Shown here piece by piece: positions 57,608-64,000 of a DNA stretch of 64,000 nucleotides. Each line of letters starts with the position of its first letter. Within the stretch, counting starts at the first letter, position 1. The stretch is from Burkholderiaceae bacterium (GTDB taxonomy: Bacteria > Pseudomonadota > Gammaproteobacteria > Burkholderiales > Burkholderiaceae_C): NCBI GenBank assembly GCA_913776825.1, contig CAJYPV010000018.1, positions 372,001-436,000 on the forward strand. Direction: 5' to 3'. The notes under the pieces are model-generated. The model worked only from the letters and a program-made list of their open reading frames with translations. It did no database searches and had not been told where the DNA came from. The position numbers were made by a program, and so were the translations under genes.

Positions 57608-59749
57608 ATGCCCGCACCGACACCCATCCGCCTCAAAACCTCCCTGCCCGAAGACACGCTGCGCGTGCACACCTGCACGTCGCGGGAAGCGCTGAGCGAT
57701 CTGGGCGAGACCACGCTGACCCTGCTGAGCGAGCGCCGCGACATTCAGGCGTCCGAGCTGCTGGGCAAGCCGGCCTCGCTGACGGTGGCGCTGCGCGACG
57801 ATGTGCCCCGCCATGTGAGCGGCTATGTGACGCGCTTTGCGCGCAGTGGCTTCGAGGGCAAGCACAGCGTCTATCAGATGACGCTCAAGCCCTGGCCCTG
57901 GCTGCTGACCCGCACGGCGGACTGCCGGATCTTCCAGGAGATGACGGTGCCGGACATCGTCAAGCTGGTGTTCGACGACCATCCGGTGGCGCGATTCGAG
58001 CTGAAGCTGCTGCGTCCCTACCGCACCTGGAATTACTGCGTGCAGTATCGGGAAACCGATTTCAACTTCATTGCTCGTCTGCTGGAGCACGAGGGCATCT
58101 ACTGGTACATCGAGCACGACGAGGCCGGCCACAAGCTGGTGCTGTGCGATTCCGCCAGTGCGCATGATGCGATTCCGAGCTGCAGCACACTGCCGTTCTA
58201 TGGCGGAGATGGTCAGGTGCCGCCGCAGCTGGAGCATGTGGCGCAATGGTCCAACGTGCAATGCGTGCAGCCGGGCAAGGTCGTCATCACCGATTACGAC
58301 TTCCAGCGTCCGTCGAGCTCGCTGCAGACCAGCCAGACCCGCAAGCGCGACTACGACCTGTCGGACGGCGAGATCTTCGATTACCCGGGCGGCTACATCC
58401 AGAACGGCGACGGTGCGCAGTACGCGGAAGACCGGCTCGACGAGCTGCAAAGCGCCTACGACCTGTACGACGGCTCGACCAATGCGCAGGGGGTTCACAC
58501 CGGTCATTTGCTCTCGCTGAACCGTCATCCCAGCGACGACCAGAACATTCAATACCTGGTCACCGGCACGACGCTGCATTTGCGCCAGGCGGTGAGCGAG
58601 GCGGGCTCGGGATCGACCGATCTGAGCTGCAGCTTCCATTGCATTCCCGCATCGCAGCAATACCGGCCGATGCGCCGCACGCCCAAGCCCTTGGTGCCGG
58701 GACCGCAGACGGCGATCGTCACCGGTCCGGCGGGTGAGGAGATCCACACCGACAAGTTTGGTCGGGTGAAGGTGCAATTCCACTGGGACCGTCGCGGCCA
58801 GCACAACGAGCAGAGCTCCTGCTGGGTGAGCGTGGCGCATCCGTGGGCGGGCTCGAATTTCGGCGGGGTGCACATTCCGCGCATCGGGCAGGAGGTGATC
58901 GTCGGCTTCCTGGAAGGGGATCCGGATGCGCCCATCATCATTGGTCGCACCTACAACGGCGAGAACCTGCCGCCGTGGGACCTGCCGGCCAATGCCACGC
59001 AGAGTGGCTTCCTGACCCGGTCGACCAAGGGCGGCGGCTATGGCAATGCCAATGCGATCCGCTTCGAGGACAAGAAGGGCGACGAGCAGCTCTGGATCCA
59101 CGCGGAGAAGAATCAGGACATCGAGGTCGAGAACGACGAGACCCATTGGGTCGGGCGGGATCGGACCAAGACGATTGACCGGCATGAGACGACCCTGGTG
59201 AAGGGCAATCGGACCGAGACGGTGAATCTGGATGAGACGATCACGGTGCATCAGAACCGCACGGAGCGGGTCGATCTGGATGAGAAGGTCTCGATCGGAT
59301 TGAACCGGACGGAAGACGTCGGTGTGAATGAGACGATCTCGATTGGGTCGAATCGGTCGGTGACGATTGGTGGGGCGAAGACTGAGACGGTGGCGCTGGC
59401 GAAGGCGGAGACGATCGGATTGGCCAAGGCGCTGACGATCGGGCTGGGGTATCAGACGTCGGTGGGCGCCATGATGAACACGACGGTTGGCGCGTTCCAG
59501 ACCGAGCAGATCGGGCTGTACAAGAAGTCGACGGTGGGCAAGGACTACACCATCAGCAGCGGCGCGGTGTATTCGGTGGATGCCAAGGACGAAATCCATC
59601 TCACCGTGGGCAAAGCCAGTCTGACGATGAAGTCGGACGGCACCATCATCATCAATGGCCACACGCTCAGCGTCGGCACCACGGGCGAGCAGACCTTCAA
59701 GGCTGATGGCGAGGTGACGGTGAAGGGCAAGAAGATCTTGGAGAACTGA
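57608..59749 (+). CDS. vgrG: VgrG spike protein (TssI)
   Basis: 713-residue trimeric spike that tips the Hcp tube. The gp27/gp5-like head is seen in YVTRFARSGFEGKHSVYQMTL and YRETDFNFIARLLEHEGIYW, the OB-fold hinge in GRVKVQFHWDRRGQHNEQSSCWVSV, and VHIPRIGQEVIVGFLEGDPD. A DUF2345/needle region follows with about fifteen 8-residue beta-helix repeats (such as GNRTETVNLDETITVHQNRT). No extra C-terminal toxin domain: it ends KADGEVTVKGKKILEN. Start at ATG 57608 for reasons given at the promoter motif. It heads the cargo operon. Confidence 0.96.
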   Translation: MPAPTPIRLKTSLPEDTLRVHTCTSREALSDLGETTLTLLSERRDIQASELLGKPASLTVALRDDVPRHVSGYVTRFARSGFEGKHSVYQMTLKPWPWLLTRTADCRIFQEMTVPDIVKLVFDDHPVARFELKLLRPYRTWNYCVQYRETDFNFIARLLEHEGIYWYIEHDEAGHKLVLCDSASAHDAIPSCSTLPFYGGDGQVPPQLEHVAQWSNVQCVQPGKVVITDYDFQRPSSSLQTSQTRKRDYDLSDGEIFDYPGGYIQNGDGAQYAEDRLDELQSAYDLYDGSTNAQGVHTGHLLSLNRHPSDDQNIQYLVTGTTLHLRQAVSEAGSGSTDLSCSFHCIPASQQYRPMRRTPKPLVPGPQTAIVTGPAGEEIHTDKFGRVKVQFHWDRRGQHNEQSSCWVSVAHPWAGSNFGGVHIPRIGQEVIVGFLEGDPDAPIIIGRTYNGENLPPWDLPANATQSGFLTRSTKGGGYGNANAIRFEDKKGDEQLWIHAEKNQDIEVENDETHWVGRDRTKTIDRHETTLVKGNRTETVNLDETITVHQNRTERVDLDEKVSIGLNRTEDVGVNETISIGSNRSVTIGGAKTETVALAKAETIGLAKALTIGLGYQTSVGAMMNTTVGAFQTEQIGLYKKSTVGKDYTISSGAVYSVDAKDEIHLTVGKASLTMKSDGTIIINGHTLSVGTTGEQTFKADGEVTVKGKKILEN

Positions 59750-59750
59750 C

Positions 59751-60296
59751 GTGGAGCGACTCGACATGCCGGCGCACGAGGTCGACACGACGGCGCAGGA
59801 CGCGTCGCCTTTCCATGCGCTGCTGAATCAGGGTGCGCAGACGGCGGCGATGCCAGCGCCGGGACAGGTGATCATCGGTCAGCTGCAGACCGCACCTGCG
59901 CAGGGCGCGACCGGTGCCGCGATGGTTCCCGGCTTGGGGCTGGTGAGCGTCGCGCACAGCCTGGTGCCGCTGGGTGCGGAACACGAAGGGCAGGGCGTGG
60001 CGCTGAGCGTGCTCGCGGGTGGAACCGCCATCGTGCTGGGCCTGTTGTGGAACGGCGAGGCGTCGATGGCGACGCGGCCTGTCCCGGCGGCTCAGGACGA
60101 GGAGCCCGAAGGGCTCGTCATCACGGTGGATGGTCATCGCGAGGTGATCGAAGCCGCCGAGGAACTCGAGCTGCGCTGCGGCGAGGCCTGCATCGTGCTG
60201 ACGGCCGATGGCCGTATTCAGCTGCGTGGAACCTACATCACCAGCCACGCGAGCGCGACGCAGCGCATTGTGGGTGGGTCGGTGCATGTGAATTGA
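59751..60296 (+). CDS. DUF6484 domain protein, VgrG-associated
   Basis: 181 aa. The central part GQVIIGQLQTAPAQGATGAAMVP with ALSVLAGGTAIVLGLLW, and the C-terminal strands ELELRCGEACIVLTADGRIQLRG, match the DUF6484 family found right after vgrG in many T6SS cargo clusters. The C-terminal strands resemble VgrG-tip beta repeats, so it may act as an adaptor between spike and cargo (inference). It starts at GTG one base after the vgrG stop; an ATG at 59766 is possible. Confidence 0.82.
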   Translation: MERLDMPAHEVDTTAQDASPFHALLNQGAQTAAMPAPGQVIIGQLQTAPAQGATGAAMVPGLGLVSVAHSLVPLGAEHEGQGVALSVLAGGTAIVLGLLWNGEASMATRPVPAAQDEEPEGLVITVDGHREVIEAAEELELRCGEACIVLTADGRIQLRGTYITSHASATQRIVGGSVHVN

Positions 60297-60305
60297 CGCG
60301 GCACG

Positions 60306-61418
60306 ATGCAGTTGCATATTGGATCGAAGCACCTGGTAGCTGACGTCGCAGTCGCCCTTGACGTGACCGGGCGCGAGCATTTGGTCGTCGTTGCAAAGGC
60401 GACCTGGGGCATCCCGCAACCGGGACAACGCCCGCGCCCGCTGCCTCCTCAGCCATTGGTGGTGACTGACGAGTACTTCGGTGAACCCGGCGAAAGCCCG
60501 ATGCGCTACGGTGCCGACATGGCGCGGTTCAAGCCCCGCTGCGATGTCCTTTTCGATGCTTGCGCCCATAGTCCGGATGGCCGGCCTGTCCGAAGACTCC
60601 AGGCGGGCTTCGAGCTGGGGCCTTTGCGCAAGATGCTGCAGGTTCATGGGCCTCGCCATTGGCGACGCATGGATGGTGGGCGGGACCTTGAACTGGGTCC
60701 GAGCGGCGAATTCACGTCGGTGCCGTTGCATCACGGCTTGGCTTTCGGCGGAACTCGCTGGTATGAGCAAGGTGGGCAGCGGTTATGCGAAACGCATGAA
60801 CAGAATCCGTGCGGCCTTGGATTCGCTGGCCCTCAGACCTTGCCTCAATTGAATGGGCAGCCCGCCCATCAACTGGACCATCCCGATCATGCCGTCGATC
60901 GTCCTGGCGAGGCGGTCACTCCGGCCGCGCTGGGCGCTGTGGGCAGGAACTGGCTGCCGCGACGTCGTCATGCAGGAACCTACGATGATGCATGGCAGCG
61001 CGATGTGTTTCCGCTTCTACCATCCGACTTCGATGAGCAATTCCATCAGTGCGCGCCGGAGGATCAGCAGATGCCATATCCCGAAGGCGGCGAATCGGTG
61101 CGTCTGCTTCATCTTCTGCCTGGGCGACCCGACGTGCAGTTCGATCTGCCCAACTTCCGTCCTCGGATAAGCGTCCTGCGCACAGACACCACGCAGGAAT
61201 CGCCAGCGGTCCGCCTCGACACCTTGTTTTTTGAAACCGAGCAGAGACGATTCAGCGCGGTATGGCGAACCAGTGTGCCCATTCGGCGTGGGTTGCATGA
61301 GTTCGAAGCCTGTGCGATCGGTGGAGTCGATCCTGAACTGTGGGCGCCCGGGTTCTCCGGCATGCGCGGCGGTTGCAGGGGTTGCGATCAAACCGAAACC
61401 TCAGTGGATCTTCCATGA
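60306..61418 (+). CDS. DUF2169 T6SS cargo adaptor
   Basis: 370 aa. DUF2169 features: VVVAKATWGIP, DACAHSPDGRPVRRLQAGFELG, LHHGLAFGGTRW and NPCGLGF. DUF2169 proteins are chaperones/adaptors that load PAAR-domain effectors onto VgrG, matching the PAAR-like effector two genes downstream. Its stop overlaps the next start by ATGA. Base composition is clearly less GC-rich than the core T6SS genes. Confidence 0.9.
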   Translation: MQLHIGSKHLVADVAVALDVTGREHLVVVAKATWGIPQPGQRPRPLPPQPLVVTDEYFGEPGESPMRYGADMARFKPRCDVLFDACAHSPDGRPVRRLQAGFELGPLRKMLQVHGPRHWRRMDGGRDLELGPSGEFTSVPLHHGLAFGGTRWYEQGGQRLCETHEQNPCGLGFAGPQTLPQLNGQPAHQLDHPDHAVDRPGEAVTPAALGAVGRNWLPRRRHAGTYDDAWQRDVFPLLPSDFDEQFHQCAPEDQQMPYPEGGESVRLLHLLPGRPDVQFDLPNFRPRISVLRTDTTQESPAVRLDTLFFETEQRRFSAVWRTSVPIRRGLHEFEACAIGGVDPELWAPGFSGMRGGCRGCDQTETSVDLP

Positions 61419-62491
61419 GCCAGACGCAAACAGTCGCGCCAGCATGGCGTCCGCTCTACATCCATGCGCCGGCGATGTGCTGTGCATTGGGCCATCACAG
61501 CGCGGCTGCCAGTGCGGCCATGGACGCGCACATGAATCATCTGCAGGAGACTGCATTTCGCTGCGACGGTCAGGCCGTCTATGGCGCGACGGTGCATGGG
61601 ATGGCGATGCAAGGCACTTCACGCCACGCCGCAATGACCCTGCAGGTCTGGTACGAAGCCACTTCGTCCTTGCCGGCAGGGGTGGCCAGGCACCACCTGC
61701 CCGTCCTTCTTCTAAGCGCGAGTCCAACCTGCAGCGGCCTGACGGCGGGCGAAGCTCAGGCGTGCCTCGACGCGCTCCGTGCAGCGGGTATGGCGCAGCA
61801 CCCAGCCTCCCAGGTGTTGAGTCTCGGAAAAGCCGGTGTCGTGGACGCCATGCTGGCTGCGTCGGGTCTTCTGGAAGGTCGAGGCGCATTCGCTGCCTGT
61901 CCGTTTGTGGTGGTCATTGCTGTCGATAGCCTGTTGACCGCGCCAGCGATCGCGCGGTTGCATTCGCAGTCGCGCCTGAAGCTTCCACACCGACATGATG
62001 GACTCATCCCTGGCGAAGCAGCGGCTGGTCTTTTGCTGAGTCTCGAGGCGCCGGCTGATCGGGCCGGCGTGTGGGTGGATGGCGTGGGACAGGGTCCGGC
62101 CACGGATCCCTTCCTGGAGGACGGTGAATCCTTGCCCCTTCGAGGAACCGGGCTGGTGCAGGCGATCCGGCAGGCAGCAGCCCACGCGGGTTGCAGCGTG
62201 GCAGACCTGGATTTCCATGTCAGCGGTGTGACTGGCGAAACGCGGCAATTCCGAGAAGTCGCGCTGGCACTGGGACGCGCCATGGAGCGTCGCGTCTCTG
62301 AATTCGACCATGTTCCGATTGCACGGGGCATGGGAGAAACCGGGGCGGCTGCGCCGGTGCTGGCCATGGCTTGGTTGAGTCGGGCGCTGCTTCAGCCATC
62401 CCACCGGGCGCCTGGTCGCCAGGCCCTGCTTCATGTCGGCAACGACAGCGGTGAACGCAGCGCGCTGGTGCTGCGTGCGAGGCTTCCATAA
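61415..62491 (+). CDS. Degenerate beta-ketoacyl synthase-fold protein of the T6SS cargo cluster
   Basis: 358 aa, thiolase/ketoacyl-synthase fold. The second half is recognisable: FVVVIAVDSLLTAPAIARL, GLIPGEAAAGLLL, FHVSGVTGETRQFREVALALG and GMGETGAAAPVLAMAWL. The nucleophilic Cys expected in the motif before SLGKAGVVDAM is missing, and the His of the usual GH(T/S)xGAAG motif is Glu (GETGAAA). Only the His in DFHVSGVTGE remains. It is therefore unlikely to be a condensing enzyme and may be a structural or chaperone-like cargo component. Similar proteins occur beside DUF2169 and DUF4150 genes in other T6SS loci. Confidence 0.8.
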   Translation: MSQTQTVAPAWRPLYIHAPAMCCALGHHSAAASAAMDAHMNHLQETAFRCDGQAVYGATVHGMAMQGTSRHAAMTLQVWYEATSSLPAGVARHHLPVLLLSASPTCSGLTAGEAQACLDALRAAGMAQHPASQVLSLGKAGVVDAMLAASGLLEGRGAFAACPFVVVIAVDSLLTAPAIARLHSQSRLKLPHRHDGLIPGEAAAGLLLSLEAPADRAGVWVDGVGQGPATDPFLEDGESLPLRGTGLVQAIRQAAAHAGCSVADLDFHVSGVTGETRQFREVALALGRAMERRVSEFDHVPIARGMGETGAAAPVLAMAWLSRALLQPSHRAPGRQALLHVGNDSGERSALVLRARLP

Positions 62492-62547
62492 GTAAGCGTG
62501 TTCGCCAGCGCATCCAACCATTCATCACGCATCTGAGCATTGCCGCC

Positions 62548-64000
62548 ATGCAAACCCATGTTTATGCGAACGGCCGGGAAGTAGCCTCGAAGGCCGCAGA
62601 CGGCAAAGCAAGCGCCGCATTTCCCGATCCATGCTGGAGCCCACCCGCACCTGGAGCTGGGCCGGTACTCCTGCCTTATCCCAACACGGTGTTCGCGCGC
62701 GACATCACCAACGGAACCGCGACCGTGAAGGTGTGCGGCACCGAGGTCGCGTTGGAGGACCATTCGTTTTTCTCGACGAGCACTGGCAACGAGCCGGCAA
62801 CCCAGGCCTTCAAGAAGGGCGTGAAGACGTCGGTGATCAAAGGCAAGGCCTACTTCCAATCTTGGTCGTTTGACGTCGCCTTCGAAGGTAAGGGCGTGGC
62901 GCGGCATCAGGATCTGACCACGCACAACCACGGTTCAAAGCCCGGGGACACGCCACCGACCTATTACATCGACGATCCGGACGCGCGGGCCAAGTGCAAG
63001 GACGAGCTGTCAGCGATCAACAAGAAGTGCAAGCCGGAGCCGCCTCAGAGTGAAGAGGATGAGAAAAAGGGCAAGCCGCGCAAGCGGAAGAAGGGGCTCT
63101 CTGGCGCGCTTGGGAAAGCTGCGGAGGCGTTGGACAGCGCTGGGAAGCGGGCATCTGGTTACAGCCGCAATAAGCTAGGAAAGACCGCCACAGATGGCAA
63201 CGCCTGGATGGAGGATCACTGTACTGGTTTGTGGATTTCTCCCCAGCACGAGAGTCCGGCTGCATTGCAGCAGCAGTTGCAGTCCATGGTCGATAACATC
63301 GAAAGTTCCAGACTTAGCCTGATGGGCAAGGCTTTCGGCGAACTCAAAGATATTGCGATCGAGAAAGCAGGCGAGGCTGCCGCGAGCAAGGCTGCTTGGT
63401 TTACAGCGCGAACCGCGCTGAAATCGGTGGTGGGCGCTGCCGGTGTGGAGACGGCGGTTGTGCCCGTGGTAATGGGAGCCTGGACGGCGGCTGATTTGAT
63501 CAGTACCGCGACTGAACTCGCAGCCATGGCTGGCCCGGCAGGGCAAGCGGCCTTGAATGCTATCTTGGATATTAAGAACGTCAAGGAAAACGCAAAGGCG
63601 GTCCTTGTGGATTTTCAGAATAATCCTCACAAGGTTCATGCGAATATCATGAGCATGATGGCGCAGCTGGACCCTTGTGTTCGTGCGCGAAAATGTATGC
63701 TCGTGCCCTACAAAAATACTCAAAGTATTGATGACAAGGCAGCGAGGGAAATCCGGGATTCTGATGAGGGCGGCGGAGGGCTCAAGGCTATCGCTCAAGC
63801 GCGACATGGGAATGGATGTTGCCCCGGCCAGACCGGGCATCATATATTGCCGGACGCCATGGTTGCTTCAGCGAACTGCCCAGGCTATGACTACGATTCG
63901 GCTCCTACAATTTGTATGGAAGGAACCAATAACCATGCCGCGCACGGGTCACATGGTATGGCTCACGGGAAGCTGAAAACTTCAATGGACGAATATAGGC
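62548..64000 (+). CDS. PAAR-like (DUF4150) T6SS effector with GHH nuclease domain, truncated by window end
   Basis: Open for 484 codons to the window edge with no stop. N-terminal residues 1-130 are a DUF4150 PAAR-like tip domain (YANGREVASKAADGKASAAF, LPYPNTVFARDITNGT, YFQSWSFDVAFEGKGVARHQ, LTTHNHGS). A basic Lys/Arg-rich linker (near 165-185) and a helical middle with Ala-rich, possibly membrane-interacting stretches follow. The C-terminal part has TGHHILPDAMV (GHH at 430-432) and NNHAAHGSHGMAHGK (His 463, 466, 469 and 473), the signature of HNH/endonuclease VII-type Tox-GHH2 nucleases. Same architecture as the Pseudomonas DNase effector Tse7. An immunity gene is expected just beyond the right edge. 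Confidence 0.88.
   Translation, partial: MQTHVYANGREVASKAADGKASAAFPDPCWSPPAPGAGPVLLPYPNTVFARDITNGTATVKVCGTEVALEDHSFFSTSTGNEPATQAFKKGVKTSVIKGKAYFQSWSFDVAFEGKGVARHQDLTTHNHGSKPGDTPPTYYIDDPDARAKCKDELSAINKKCKPEPPQSEEDEKKGKPRKRKKGLSGALGKAAEALDSAGKRASGYSRNKLGKTATDGNAWMEDHCTGLWISPQHESPAALQQQLQSMVDNIESSRLSLMGKAFGELKDIAIEKAGEAAASKAAWFTARTALKSVVGAAGVETAVVPVVMGAWTAADLISTATELAAMAGPAGQAALNAILDIKNVKENAKAVLVDFQNNPHKVHANIMSMMAQLDPCVRARKCMLVPYKNTQSIDDKAAREIRDSDEGGGGLKAIAQARHGNGCCPGQTGHHILPDAMVASANCPGYDYDSAPTICMEGTNNHAAHGSHGMAHGKLKTSMDEYR

Overview
The window is about 67% GC, densely coded and free of insertion sequences, CRISPR arrays and recognisable tRNA or rRNA genes. Gene families and composition point to a Burkholderiales betaproteobacterium, plausibly of the Roseateles/Mitsuaria/Pelomonas type. 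That placement is an inference from gene content, not a database match.

Left part (1-20 kb): mixed housekeeping and signalling genes. In order: a hybrid histidine kinase; an unrecognised protein with a bactofilin-like segment; the periplasmic molybdenum aldehyde oxidoreductase operon paoABC (minus strand, start/stop overlaps); a DUF3606 mini-protein; a membrane PAS-GGDEF diguanylate cyclase; a TacA/TacT toxin-antitoxin pair with a clear promoter/operator; a FAD oxidoreductase of the L-2-hydroxyglutarate oxidase family; RecQ; a DUF3309 mini membrane protein; a high-molecular-weight FabG; a CusS-like sensor kinase with no partner regulator; and a secreted DUF4148 protein.

Middle part (20-40.5 kb): a nearly complete beta-1,4-galactan utilisation regulon. 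A GH53 endo-galactanase and a TonB-dependent receptor act at and outside the outer membrane. A MalEFGK-type ABC importer, a GH42 and a GH35 beta-galactosidase, and GalM, GalK and GalT finish the job inside. A LacI-family regulator sits at the end of the GH42-galT-galK operon. The palindrome TTAATCGATTAA, or a near copy, precedes GH42, GH35, GH53 and the TonB receptor, and is the likely operator of that regulator. A beta-family (T4 beta protein-like) gene of unknown role is embedded in the locus. galE is absent from the window.

Right part (41-64 kb): a NarL-type response regulator and hybrid kinase pair, then a type VI secretion system. The order is tssA, tssB, tssC, two hcp genes, tagJ, a likely immunity/effector pair (secreted protein plus a Tae1-like Cys/His amidase), tssE, tssF, tssG, clpV, a DUF7079 gene and vgrG. 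vgrG is followed by a cargo module: DUF6484, DUF2169, a degenerate ketoacyl-synthase-fold protein, and a PAAR-like (DUF4150) effector ending in a GHH nuclease signature. That last gene runs off the right edge. The membrane-complex genes tssJ, tssK, tssL and tssM are not in the window. tssA and vgrG share an identical 14-bp upstream motif at the same distance from a TAG-containing putative -10, suggesting co-regulation of the core and cargo operons.
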